64,000 nucleotides of DNA from Mimachlamys varia (Eukaryota > Mollusca > Bivalvia > Pectinida > Pectinidae). The stretch covers positions 21,054,001 to 21,118,000 of the forward strand of contig OX392545.1 of NCBI GenBank assembly GCA_947623455.1. Direction: 5' to 3'. The notes below the pieces were generated by a model. The model did no database searches. It was not told the origin of the DNA and saw only the letters and a list, made by a program, of their open reading frames with translations. This document shows, piece after piece, positions 11,325-24,131 of the stretch (position 1 is the first letter of the stretch; every line of letters starts with the position of its first letter). The position numbers and the translations under genes were made by a program.

Positions 11325-14300
11325 ATTAACTGTCGTCCCGCCAGTAGGGAAACCGTTGATAACTATCATACAATTCTTCGACTGTCAACCCGTCAGTAGG
11401 GAACAGTTGATAACTATCGCGTATTCGACTGTCACCCCCGTTAGTAGAGAACAGTTGATAACTCACGTATTCGACTGTCAACCCGTCAGTAGGGAACAGT
11501 TGATAACTATCGCGTATTCGACTGTCGCCCCGTCAGTAGGGAACAGTTGTTAACTATCTCGTAATACTTCGACTGTCATCGCGTCAGTAGGGAACAGTTG
11601 ATGGCGGCTATCATGTAATACTTCGACTGTCACCCCGTCAGTAGGGAACAGTTGTTAACTATCTCGTTATATTTCGACTGTCACCCCGTCAGTAGGGAAC
11701 AGTTGTTAACTATCTCGTAATACTTCGACTGTCACCCCGTCAGTAGGGAACAGTTGTTAACTATCTCGTAATACTTCGACTGTCACCCCGTCAGTAGGGA
11801 ACAGTTGATGGCGGCTATCATGTAATACTTCGACTGTCACCCCGTCAGTAGGGAACAGTTGTTAACTATCTCGTAATACTTCGACTGTCACCCCGTCAGT
11901 AGGGAAACTGTTGATAACTCTCAGGTATTCGACTGTCACCCCGTCAGTAGGGAACAGTTGATGGCGGCTATCATGTAATACTTTGACTGTCACCCCGTCA
12001 GTAGGGAAACTGTTGATAACTCTCAGGTATTCGACTGTCACCCCGTCAGTAGGGAACAGTTGATAACTCTCAGGTATTCGACTGTCATCCCGTCAGTAGG
12101 GAACAGTTGATGGCGGCTATCATGCAATACTTTGACTGTCACCCCGTCAGTAGGGAAACTGTTGATAACTCTCAGGTATTCGACTGTCATCCCGTCAGTA
12201 GGGAACAGTTGATGACTATCACGTAATACTTCGACTGTCACCCCGTCAGTAGGGAAACTGTTGATAACTCTCAGGTATTCGACTGTCATCCCGTCAGTAG
12301 GGAACAGTTGATGACTATCACGTAATACTTCGACTGTCACCCCGTCAGTAGGGAAACTGTTGATAACTCTCAGGTATTCGACTGTCATCCCGTCAGTAGG
12401 TAACAGTTGATGGCTATCATGTAATGCTTCGACTGTCACCCCGTCAGTTGAGTACAACTTTGACTGTCACCCCGTCAGTAGGGAACAGTTGATGACTATA
12501 ACGTAATACTTCGGCTGTCATCCCGTCAGTAGGGAACAGTTGATGACTATCACGTAATACTTCGGCTGTCACCCCGTCAGTAGGTAACAGTTGATGACTA
12601 CCATGTAATACTTCGACTGTCACCCCGTCAGTAGGTAACAGTTGATGACTATCATGTAATACTTCGGCTTCACCCCTTTAGTAGGTAACAGTTGTTAACT
12701 ATCTCGTAATACTTCGACTGTCACCCCGTCAGTAGGGAAACTGTTGATAACTCTCAGGTATTCGACTGTCACCCCGTCAGTAGGGAACAGTTGATGGCGG
12801 CTATCATGTAATACTTTGACTGTCACCCCGTCAGTAGGGAAACTGTTGATAACTCTCAGGTATTCGACTGTCACCCCGTCAGTAGGGAACAGTTGATAAC
12901 TCTCAGGTATTCGACTGTCATCCCGTCAGTAGGGAACAGTTGATGGCGGCTATCATGCAATACTTTGACTGTCACCCCGTCAGTAGGGAAACTGTTGATA
13001 ACTCTCAGGTATTCGACTGTCATCCCGTCAGTAGGGAACAGTTGATGACTATCACGTAATACTTCGACTGTCACCCCGTCAGTAGGGAAACTGTTGATAA
13101 CTCTCAGGTATTCGACTGTCATCCCGTCAGTAGGGAACAGTTGATGACTATCACGTAATACTTCGACTGTCACCCCGTCAGTAGGGAAACTGTTGATAAC
13201 TCTCAGGTATTCGACTGTCATCCCGTCAGTAGGTAACAGTTGATGGCTATCATGTAATGCTTCGACTGTCACCCCGTCAGTTGGGTACAACTTTGACTGT
13301 CACCCCGTCAGTAGGGAACAGTTGATGACTATCACGTAATACTTCGGCTGTCATCCCGTCAGTAGGGAACAGTTGATGACTATCACGTAATACTTCGGCT
13401 GTCACCCCGTCAGTAGGTAACAGTTGATGACTACCATGTAATACTTCGACTGTCACCCCGTCAGTAGGTAACAGTTGATGACTATCATGTAATACTTCGG
13501 CTTCACCCCTTCAGTAGGTAACAGTTGATGACTATCACGTAATACTTCGACTGTCACCCCGTCAGAAGGGAACAGTTGATAACTATCACGTAATTCTTCG
13601 ACTGTCACCCCGTCAGTAGAGAACAGTTGATAACTATCATGTAATACTTCGACTGTCAACCCGTCAGTAGGGAACAGTTGATAACTATCACGTAATACTT
13701 CGACTGTCACCCCGTCAGAAGGGAACAGTTGATAACTATCACGTAATACTTCGACTGTCACCCCGTCAGAAGGGAACATTTGATGGCGGCTATCATGCAA
13801 TACTTTGACTGTCACCCCGTCAGTAGGGAAACTGTTGATAACTCTCAGGTATTCGACTGCCATCCCGTCAGTAGGGAACAGTTGATGACTATCACGTAAT
13901 ACTTCGGCTGTCACCCCCTCAGTAGGTAACAGTTGATGACTATCATGTAATACTTCGACTGTCACCCCGTCAGTAGGTAACAGTTGATGACTATCATGTA
14001 ATACTTCGGCTGTCACCCCGTCAGTAGGTAACAGTTGATGACTACCATGTAATACTTCGACTGTCACCCCGTCAGTAGGTAACAGTTGATGACTATCATG
14101 TAATACTTCGGCTTCACCCCTTCAGTAGGTAACAGTTGATGACTATCACGTAATACTTCGACTGTCACCCCGTCAGAAGGGAACAGTTGATAACTATCAC
14201 GTAATTCTTCGACTGTCACCCCGTCAGTAGAGAACAGTTGATAACTATCATGTAATACTTCGACTGTCACCCCGTCAGTAGGGAACAGTTGATAACTATC

Positions 14301-15832
14301 ACGTAATACTTCGACTGTCACCCCGTCAGAAGGGAACATTTGATAACTATCACGTAATTCTTCGACTGTCACCCCGTCAGAAGGGAACAGTTGATAACTA
14401 TCACGTAATACTTCGACTGTCACCCCGACAGAAGGGAACAGTTGATAACTATCACGTAATTCTTCGACTGTCACCCCGTCAGTAGAGAACAGTTGATAAC
14501 TATCATGTAATACTTCGACTGTCACCCCGTCAGTAGGGAACAGTTGATAACTATCATGTAATACTTCGACTGTCACCCCGTCAGTAGGATACAGTTGATG
14601 ACTATCACGTAATACTTCGACTGTCACCCCGTCAGTAGGGAACAGTTGATTACTATCATGTAATACTTCGACTGTCACCCCGTCAGTAGGGAACAGTTGA
14701 TAACTATCATGTAATACTTCGACTGTCATCCCGTCAGTAGGGAACAGTTGATAACTATCATGTAATACTTCGACTGTCACCCCGTCAGTAGGATACAGTT
14801 GATGACTATCACGTAATACTTCGACTGTCACCCCGTCAGTTAGGAAACAGTTGATAACTATCACGTAATACTTCGACTGTCACCCCGTCAGTTAGGAAAC
14901 AGTTGATAACTATCATGTAATACTTCGACTGTCACCCCGTCAGTAGGGAACAGTTGATTACTATCATGTAATACTTCGACTGTCACCCCGTCAGTAGAGA
15001 ACAGTTGATTACTATCATGTAATACTTCGACTGTCACCCCGTCAGTAGGGAACAGTTGATAACTATCATGTAATACTTCGACTGTCACCCCGTCAGTAGG
15101 AAACAGTTGATAACTATTACGTAATACTTCGACTGTCACCCCGTCAGTAGGGAACAGTTGATAACTATTACGTAATACTTCGACTGTCACCCCGTCAGTA
15201 GGTAACAGTTGATGACTATCATGTAATACTTCGACTGTCACCCCGTCAGTTAGGAAACAGTTGATAACTATTACGTAATACTTCGACTGTCACCCCGTCA
15301 GTAGGTAACAGTTGATGACTATCATGTAATACTTCGACTGTCACCCCGTCAGTAGGGAACAGTTGATTACTATCATGTAATACTTCGACTGTCACCCCGT
15401 CAGTAGGGAACAGTTGATAACTATTACGTAATACTTCGACTGTCACCCCGTCAGTAGGGAACAGTTGATAACTATCATGTAATACTTCGACTGTCACCCC
15501 GTCAGTAGGGAACAGTTGATGACTATCACGTAATACTTCGACTGTCACCCCGTCAGTAGGGAACAGTTGATAACTATCACGTAATACTTCGACTGTCACC
15601 CCGTCAGTAGGGAACAGTTGATAACTATTACGTAATACTTCGACTGTCACCCCGTCAGTAGGGAACAGTTGATAACTATTACGTAATACTTCGACTGTCA
15701 CCCCGTCAGTAGGGAACAGTTGATTACTATTACGTAATACTTCGACTGTCACCCCGTCAGTAGGGAACAGTTGATTACTATTACGTAATACTTCGACGGT
15801 CACCCCGTCAGTAGGGAACAGTTGATAAGATG
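11325..15832. repeat. 51-bp minisatellite, about 90 units, with higher-order duplications
   Basis: The unit contains CGACTGTCACCCCGTCAGTA, GGGAACAGTTGATAACTATC and ACGTAATACTT: 51 bp, with 48-bp variants carrying CTCTCAGGTATT and variants with GATGGCGGCTATC. A block of 833 bp is duplicated in tandem with near identity (11858-12690 and 12691-13523), and a 611-bp offset duplication is visible around 13430/14041. Because 51 and 48 are multiples of three, the minus strand stays open for up to 266 codons with a 17-residue period; I read this as a by-product. Degenerate units continue to about 16010. Confidence 0.95.
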
Positions 15833-16181
15833 ACGTAACACACACATATGCTGCACCTTTTAAATTTAGTAATAGATACAGTATGCCGAAAAATGAATTA
15901 AACTGCATCATAGAAAACAGTTGACGACTATCACATAATGTTTCGACTGACGCTCCATAAGTAGGGAAATAGTTTTGACTATCGCCCCGACAATAGGGAA
16001 ACGGTGATGATTTTCTCGTTACTCCACCCTGCCGTTCCAAAAACAAACTGTAACATCGCTCTACAAGAGTTATCGAATTATTTTCAATTCTTTGGATTTT
16101 TAGGTCATCTGACCCGAAGGGTCAAGATGACCTATTGCCATCATGCTTCGTCCGTCGTCGTCCGCCGTCCGTAAACTTTTC

Positions 16182-16750
16182 CTTTAACAATCTTCTTCTT
16201 AGTAACCAAAAGGCTCTAGGTGCTGATATTTGGCCAGTAGGCACCCGGGATTGAGTGCTACAAAGTTTCCTCATTTCAATGACCTTGACCTGTTTTCAAG
16301 GTCACAGGGGTCAAATATGTAAAAACCTTTAACAATCTTCTTCTCAGTAACCAAAAGGTCTAGGGTAATGATATTTGGCCAGTAGGCACCTGGGATAGAG
16401 TGCTACAAAGTTTCCTCATATCGATGACCTTGACTAACTTTCAAGGTCACAGGGGTCAAATATGTAAAAAAGCGTTTGACAATCTTTTCCTCACTAACCA
16501 ATAGGCCATGGGTGATCATATTTGGCCAGTAGGTATCTGGGAAAGAGTGCTACAAAGTTTCCTCATATCAATGACCTTGACTAACTTTCAAGGTCACAGG
16601 GGTCAGATATGTAAAAAAACGTTTGACAATCTTCTCCTCACTAACCAAAAGGCCAAGGGTGATCATATTTGGCCAGTAGGTACCTGGAATGGAGTGCTAC
16701 AAAGTTACCTCATATCAATGACCTTGACCTACTTTCAAGGTCACACCTAA
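16182..16750 (+). repeat. Tandem array of four ~147-bp units inside the HINE-like element
   Basis: Units start near 16187, 16332, 16479 and 16626 with CAATCTTCTTCTCAGTAACC-like sequence and contain ATTTGGCCAGTAGG. Each unit holds an inverted pair of extended nuclear-receptor half sites: TGACCTTGA, then TCAAGGTCA a few bases on (first unit 16280-16288 and 16296-16304). AGGGGTCA follows the pair. Open frames over it are incidental. Confidence 0.85.
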
Positions 16751-16989
16751 TGGATTGGGCCAAAGTTGTAAATATTATGACATATGAAATAATGAAATAA
16801 AGTATTATGTTATTATTCCACGATTTATTCATTTACCCCTCATCAATTCAGTCATAAGTAATAAAAAAAAACGGAAAAAAAAAAATATTGCGTGGATTGT
16901 GTGATTTGAACACTCATCGCTGAACAGGAAGTGAATTTCCTGTACCGGAAGCAGTGCATTCTGGGATACACAAGGTAAGGTCTAATGAC

Positions 16990-19900
16990 AATACCCAATC
17001 TAGCTCCGTCTGAAATGATCCTGAGATGGTCCTGACCAAGTGTTGTTATTTTTCGAGTCGGTCCGAAATCCAAGATGGCCGCCATCTTGAAAAACACATT
17101 TTCAACTTCTCCTCAAGTTCTACCAGTGGGAATAAGCTGAAACTTAGCTGAAATGATCCTGAGATGGTCCTGACCAAGTGTTGTTATTTTCGGGTCGGTC
17201 CGAAATCCAAGATGGCCGCCATAGCCGACATCTTGAAAAACACATATTAAACTTCTTCTACAGTTCCACTGGTACCTGTGAGCTGAAAATTGGTAGGGAT
17301 GTTCAGGAAGGGCAGCCCATAAAATGTTGTTATTTTTCGGGTCCGAAAAACTCTCGACATTTGTGCCATGGCGGCCATTTTGTGACATGATTGCGCAATC
17401 ACTGTTTTCCTGAACAACACCTATTTTAAACTTCTTCTTAAGTTCTACCACTGGGATTAAGCTGAAACTTGGCTGAAATGATCCTGAGATAGTCCTGACC
17501 AAGTGTTGTTATTTTTCGGGTCGGTCCGAAATCCAAGATGGCCGCCAGAGCCGCCATCTTGAAAAACACATTTTCAACTTCTTCTCAAGTTCTACCAGTG
17601 GGAATAAGCTGAAACTTAGCTGAAATGATCCTGAGATGGTCCTGACCAAGTGTTGTTATTTTTCGGGTCGGTCGAAATCCAAGATGGCCGCCATAGCCGA
17701 CATCTTGAAAAACACATATTAAACTTCTTCTACAGTTCCACTGGTACCTGTGAGCTGAAAATTGGTAGGGATGTTCAGGAAGGGCAGCCCATAAAATGTT
17801 GTTATTTTTCGGGTCCGAAAAACTCTCGACATTTGTGCCATGGCGGCCATTTTGTGACATGATTGCGCAATCACTGTTTTCCTGAACAACACCTATTTTA
17901 AACTTCTTCTTAAGTTCTACCACTGGGATTAAGCTGAAACTTGGCTGAAATGATCCTGAGATGGTCCTGACCAAGTGTTGTTATTTTTCAGGTCGGTCCG
18001 AAATCCAAGATGGCCGCCATAGCCGACATCTTGAAAAACACATATTAAACTTCTTCTACAGTTCCACTGGTACCTGTGAGCTGAAAATTGGTAGGGATGT
18101 TCAGGAAGGGCAGCCCATAAAATGTTGTTATTTTTCTGGTCCGAAGAACTCTCGACATTTGTGCCATGGCGGCCATTTTGTGACATGATTGCGCAATCAC
18201 TGTTTTCCTGAACAACACCTATTTTAAACTTCTTCTTAAGTTCTACCACTGGGATTAAGCTGAAACTTGGCTGAAATGATCCTGAGATAGTCCTGACCAA
18301 GTGTTGTTATTTTTCGGGTCGGTCCGAAATCCAAGATGGCCGCCAGAGCCGCTATCTTGAAAAACACATTTTCAACTTCTTCTCAAGTTCTACCAGTGGG
18401 ATTAAGATGAATGTGGCTGAAATGATCCTGAGATGGTCCTGACCAAGTGTTGTTATTTTTTGGGTTGGTCCAAAATCCAAGATGGCCGCCAGAGCCGCCA
18501 TCTTGAAAAACACATTTCCAAATTTCTCTCAAGTTTCACCTGTTGGATTAAGCTGAAACTTGGCTGAAATTATCCTGAGATGGTCCTGACCATGAGTTGT
18601 TACTTTTCGGTCGGTTCGAAATCCAAGATGGCCGCCATGGCCGCCATCTTACAAAACACATTTCCAACTTCTTCTCAAGTTCTACCTGTGGGATTAAGCT
18701 AAAACTTGGCTGAAGTGATTCTGAGATTGTCCTGACCAAGTGTTGTTATTTTTCAGGTTGGTCGGAAATCCAAGATGGCCTTCAGAGCCGCCATCTTGAA
18801 AAACACATTTCAAACTTCTTCTCAAGTTCTACCTGTGTGATTAAGCTGAAACTTGGCTGACATGATCCTGAGATGGTCCTGACCAAGTGTTGTTATTTTT
18901 CGGGTCGGTCCGAAATCCAAGATGGCCGCCATAGCCGACATCTTGAAAAACACATATTAAACTTCTTCTACAGTTCCACTGGTACCTGTGAGCTGAAAAT
19001 TGGTAGGGATGTTCAGGAAGGGCAGCCCATAAAATGATGTTATTTTTCGGGTCCGAAAAACTCTCGACATTTGTGCCATGGCGGCCATTTTGTGACATGA
19101 TTGCGCAATCACTGTTTTCCTGAACAACACCTATTTTAAACTTCTTCTTAAGTTCTACCACTGGGATTAAGCTGAAACTTGGCTGAAATGATCCTGAGAT
19201 GGTCCTGACCAAGTGTTGTTATTTTTCAGGTCGGTCCGAAATCCAAGATGGCCGCCATAGCCGACATCTTGAAAAACACATATTAAACTTCTTCTACAGT
19301 TCCACTGGTACCTGTGAGCTGAAAATTGGTAGGGATGTTCAGGAAGGGCAGCCCATAAAATGTTGTTATTTTTCTGGTCCGAAGAACTCTCGACATTTGT
19401 GCCATGGCGGCCATTTTGTGACATGATTGCGCAATCACTGTTTTCCTGAACAACACCTATTTTAAACTTCTTCTTAAGTTCTACCACTGGGATTAAGCTG
19501 AAACTTGGCTGAAATGATCCTGAGATAGTCCTGACCAAGTGTTGTTATTTTTCGGGTCGGTCCGAAATCCAAGATGGCCGCCAGAGCCGCTATCTTGAAA
19601 AACACATTTTCAACTTCTTCTCAAGTTCTACCAGTGGGATTAAGATGAATGTGGCTGAAATGATCCTGAGATGGTCCTGACCAAGTGTTGTTATTTTTTG
19701 GGTTGGTCCAAAATCCAAGATGGCCGCCAGAGCCGCCATCTTGAAAAACACATTTCCAAATTTCTCTCAAGTTTCACCTGTTGGATTAAGCTGAAACTTG
19801 GCTGAAATTATCCTGAGATGGTCCTGACCATGAGTTGTTACTTTTCGGTCGGTTCGAAATCCAAGATGGCCGCCATGGCCGCCATCTTACAAAACACATT

Positions 19901-20340
19901 TCCAACTTCTTCTCAAGTTCTACCTGTGGGATTAAGCTAAAACTTGGCTGAAGTGATTCTGAGATTGTCCTGACCAAGTATTGTTATTTTTCAGGTTGGT
20001 CGGAAATCCAAGATGGCCTTCAGAGCCGCCATCTTGAAAAACACATTTCAAACTTCTTCTCAAGTTCTACCTGTGTGATTAAGCTGAAACTTGGCTGACA
20101 TGATCCTGAGATGGTCCTGATCAAGTATTGTTACTTTTTGGGTCGGTCCGAAATCCAAGATGGCTGCCAGAGCCGCAATCTTGAAAAACACGTTTCCAAC
20201 TTCTTATCAAGTTCTACCACTGGGATTAAGCTGAAAATTGGCTGAAATGATCCTGAGATGGTCCTGACCAAGTGTTGTTACATTTCGGGTTGGTCCAAAA
20301 TCCAAGATGGCCGCCAGATTCGCCATCTTGAAAAACAAAA
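16990..20340. repeat. Complex array with AAGATGGCCGCC...GCCATCTT palindromes
   Basis: Units of about 130-150 bp contain GATCCTGAGATGGTCCTGAC, GTTGTTATTTTTCGGGTCGG and CCAAGATGGCCGCC facing GCCATCTTGAAAAACACA. Some units carry an inserted ~190-bp variant (GCAGCCCATAAAATG, TTGCGCAATCACTG). A block of about 1238 bp is duplicated in tandem (about 17.62-18.86 and 18.86-20.10 kb) and a 472-bp duplication precedes it. The minus-strand frames of 123-129 codons recur identically in each copy, and I treat them as repeat by-products. Confidence 0.9.
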
Positions 20341-20900
20341 TTGCCGTCCGTAAACTTTTCACATTTTAAAATTCTTCTCAAGTTCAACTCCTTCTTTCTG
20401 TACACATGCACAGTACATTATAACTAAAGTGTGTTCGGTTGAACTCTAGTAGACTACAGTAACTATAGTCGGCAATCGAACTCGCCCATTGTCACAAATC
20501 TAAGATGGCCGCTACGTATGTCATTTTGAACTTCTCAAGTTCTACAAGTGACATTGAGCTGAACCTTGCAAAAATTATCCTCAGATAGTCCCAACCAAAT
20601 GTTATTTATCGGGTCCGTCAGACATCCAAGATGGCTGCCACAGCCCCCATTTTGAATACACATTTAAAACTTTTCATAGAAAAATGATCCCCAGATAGTC
20701 CCAACCAAATGTTGTTATTTCTCCAGTTCGTCAGAGATCCAAGATGGCTGCAACGGCCCCCATATTGCATCCACATCTAACACTTTCCATGATCTGAAAC
20801 TTGCCTAAAGTTGACCAAATGTTTTTTTTCGCACTGTTCCTAAGAACTCCATGATCATCACCATCTTGAAAACCACATTTGTGTGGCATATTGTTACATG
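20341..20900. repeat. Degenerate units of the AAGATGGC array
   Basis: Diverged units with AAGATGGCCGCTACG, AAGATGGCTGCCACAGCCCC and AAGATGGCTGCAACGGCCCC. They show older, decayed copies towards the 3' end of the HINE-like element. Confidence 0.7.
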
Positions 20901-21412
20901 ATTGTATTACTAATTCCTAGAGGAGAGGAATTTATATAAGCTATTAGCTTGTTTTCCAATCCTCACTATTTGTATAATTTCTATATATGTAATATACATG
21001 TACACTGATGGAAATAAAATATTGTTTAAACTAATTCCATAATGGTATCACAATTGGTAGTCAGATGACCGTTAAGGCCCTTGGGCCTCTTGTTCTGTCA
21101 AGAGTTTCTTGTTAGTTACCGCTCAGGTTTACTTTGTTTTAGGCTTATTTTTGCATGTTTATCAACTGGGATTTTTTTCATAATTTTTCAGAATCACGAA
21201 ACATTTCCCGAAGTTACGTATATTGGGCCTTTAAATGTGGTGTAAGCAGGAACCTGACTTCAATTTTATACCCAACCACTGATATCCACTTGATATTTAT
21301 TTTCTATTTTATTCAAACGGTAAAGAACAGCTACCACATAAGCTGCACATGACATTGTCTAAAATTAGATTTCAGACTGTATACACCATTGCACGTATCA
21401 TTCCAATATCGA

Positions 21413-22770
21413 TCTTTTTCTTGGTGGAGTGTCACCATTCATTATTTGTGAAATTTTTTCCCCATGAATGATGTTTGATAACATGGATTGGTTCTTTTTC
21501 TTGGTCACCAATCATGTATTGTGATATTTGTTCCCCGTGAATAATGAATGATGTTTGAAAACATGGATTGGTTCTTTTTCTTGGTTGAGTGTCACCAATC
21601 ATGTATTGTGATATTTGTTCCCCGTGAATGATGAATAATGTTTGAAAACATGGATTGGTTCTTTTTCTTAGTCGAGTGTCACCAATCATGTACATGTGTA
21701 TTGTGATATTTGTTCCCGTGAATGATGTTGGATAACATGGATTGGTTCTTTTTCTTGGTTGAGTGTCACCAATCATGTATTGTGATATTTGTTCCCGTGA
21801 ATGATGTTTGATAAAATGGATTGGTTCTTTTTCTTGGTTGAGTGTCACCAATCATGTATTGTTATATTTGTTCCCGTGAATGATGTTGGATAACATGGAT
21901 TGGTTCTTTTTCTTGGTTGAGTGTCACCAATCATGTATTGTGATATGTTTCCGTGAATGATGTTTGATAAAATTGATTGGTTCTTTTTCTTGGTTGAGTG
22001 TCACCAATCTTGTATTGTGATATTTGTTCCCGTGGTTGATGTTTGATAACATGGATTGGTTCTTTTTCTTGGTCACCAATCATGTATTGTGATATTTGTT
22101 CCCGTGGTTGATGTTTGATAACATGGATTGGTTCTTTTTCTTGGAGGAAGGTTACCAATCATGTATTGTGATATTTGTTCCCCGTGAATGATGAATAATG
22201 TTTGAAAACATGGATTGGTTCTTTTTCTTAGTCGAGTGTCACCAATCATGTATTGTGATATTTGTTCCCGTGAATGATGTTGAATAACATGGATTGGTTC
22301 TTTTTCTTGGTTGAGTGTCACCAATCATGTATTGTGATATTTGTTCCCGTGAATGATGTTTGATAACATGGATTGGTTCTTTTTCTTGGAGGAAGGTTAC
22401 CAATCATGTATTGTGATATTTGTTCCCCGTGAATGATGAATAATGTTTGAAAACATGGATTGGTTCTTTTTCTTAGTCGAGTGTCACCAATCATGTATTG
22501 TGATACTTGTTCCCGTGAATGATGTTTGATAACATGGATTGGTTCTTTTTCTTGGTTGAGTGTCACCAATCTTGTATTGTGATATTTGTTCCCGTGGTTG
22601 ATGTTTGATAACATGGATTGGTTCTTTTTCTTGGTTGAGTGTCACCAATCATGTATTGTGATATTTGTTCCCGTAGTTGATGTTTGATAACATGGATTGG
22701 TTCTTTTTCTTGGTTGAGTGTCACCAATCATGTATTGTGATATTTGTTCCCGTGAATGATGTTTGATAAC
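21413..22770 (+). repeat. 79-bp minisatellite, about 17 units
   Basis: The unit contains TTGAGTGTCACCAATCATG, TATTGTGATATTTGTTCCCG, TGAATGATGTTTGATAACAT and GGATTGGTTCTTTTTCTT. Length variants drop GAGTGT or add ATGAATA. It lies about 320 bp downstream of the HINE-like element. The frames of 75-139 codons on the minus strand are repeat by-products. Confidence 0.9.
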
Positions 22771-22774
22771 ACGA

Positions 22775-23785
22775 CTTGGATTTACTTACATTCGCTCTCC
22801 ATTCTACCATTAAAATGCATTGAGAGGGCAATTATTCTAACGGGACTAAAACAACATTTGCACTTGATGTGCAATTCAAAAACTGTCGCTTTGAGAAAAA
22901 TTGTTCTCACGACAAACCCTGAAAATACAGTGTGATAATCTATAATAAATTTGTAGTATTACTCTATTTGTTCACTCTGTCGTGGTGGTACTCGACTTTC
23001 ACGATATGAAGAAAATCAAATACAAGTTGAGGCCGGTAGTTTCACAGTCGGACACTTTGTTGCAAAAGTGCTAAAATATGCATGTAAATATGGCCAGGCG
23101 CCAAAATATGAACATGATTTAGAAATTAGTTTGACAAAATGTGATAATGGTGGTTCCGGCGATGACTTTCTGTCCAAGAGAATGTATACCGCTCTGTCCG
23201 CTTTAGAGGAGTAGTTTTATGGACTTCCATCTCGTTAATAGCACGGTCATCCCCTAGAAATCAATTTCTTATCGTTCGTAGCCAATACTAGCCATATTAT
23301 ACCACGTTATCGTGCAGCGTTAGTCACTACGTCAAACGTAAGATGACGACCAGGGGCCAGTTGTCAAAGGGTGATTAGCTTAATCACTATTTTACGACAT
23401 TTTTCAAACTTTAATAATTCGGTCAATATGCACGGTAAAATCATATCATTTATTTTACATTTAAATTGACACTTTTGTATTTTTGATACCTGGAAAGTTG
23501 TAACTTGATCTATGGTTTCATTTTAAAGTTGCATATGATAATTCAAGCTGGTGTCATAGGACGTGTACCTATTGAAATCTCGCTCACAGACAACAGCGTA
23601 TAGCGAGTACAACGTGAGACATACGAAATCACCCTTACATATCCAGGACCCAAAGGGCAAAGTGAGTTTAAGTCATAGTGCGGCGTACGTCCGTACGTCC
23701 GACGCCAACTGTCTTCTTATATTCTACAGATGCAGTCACATGTGTATCTTACGTTTATCTTTCTAAATGTAAGTTGGAAGATTCT
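22775..23785. other. No gene recognised
   Basis: Unique-looking sequence. Short frames only, no domain seen. Confidence 0.5.
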
Positions 23786-23789
23786 GCTG

Positions 23790-23995
23790 GTGGAGTTTTT
23801 AGTCCGCGATGTTTGCTGTAACATTGATGAAGCTTCGTCGATGAAGCAGAAGACGCTTACTCTTCCGGAACACCTGGTCTTATTCTCTTGTACTTTTGCA
23901 AGGGTCTCCATGTAAATCTTTCATTTGTTCAAATTTTGCCCCGGGTTTAATCGATTTTGAGTTTGGATTATGATTCTGTTGACGCTTCGGTATTC
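23790..23995 (+). repeat. Unclassified dispersed repeat, copy 1
   Basis: Shares GATGAAGCAGAAGACG, TTACTCTTCCGGAACACCTG, GGGTCTCCATGTAAATCTTT and the end motif GAGTTTGGATTATGATTCTG with copies at 53285-53455 (same orientation), 48764-48875 and 62596-62725 (reverse), and a fragment at about 10200. No inverted repeats, poly-A tail or tRNA boxes were seen. Confidence 0.65.
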
Positions 23996-24131
23996 TCTTA
24001 TTTTATTGACCACAGGTACATGTATATCTTATGAGTCGTTGCAGGGTTTATAATATTCACATGTAACTCGATATTGTATTCCTCAACGTCTTTAAAATCC
24101 CTTACATATGGTATAGAGTAGAAAATTAGAT

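Larger units (their letters stand above)
16103..21094 (+). mobile_element. Helentron/HINE-like (bivalve 'pearl'-type) non-autonomous element with tandem core
   Basis: The 5' end is a near-perfect hairpin (16103-16132: GGTCATCTGACCC, then GGGTCAAGATGACC). The 3' end has the matching subterminal inverted repeat GTCAGATGACC (21060-21070), followed by the palindrome AGGCCCTTGGGCCT (21075-21088) and CTTGTT. Subterminal inverted repeats, a 3' palindrome and a minisatellite core are the described layout of HINEs and of bivalve pearl elements. Between the ends lie a 147-bp array and a long array with AAGATGGCCGCC palindromes. No Rep/helicase coding is present. The ends lie between T residues on the left and right (TTTTA/CTTGTTC). 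Classification is inference from structure. Confidence 0.65.

Noticed and set aside
11325..15832. CRISPR-like array
   Set aside because: Units are contiguous without unique spacers, in a eukaryotic context; this is a minisatellite.
12038..16046. Minus-strand frames of 117-266 codons with a 17-residue repeat
   Set aside because: Produced by the 51-bp and 48-bp unit lengths; they stop and restart with each unit indel and have no promoter, splice or signal features.
17113..19977. Repeated 123-129-codon minus-strand frames
   Set aside because: They recur identically with each duplicated block of the HINE-like element and contain no known domain; best explained as repeat sequence.
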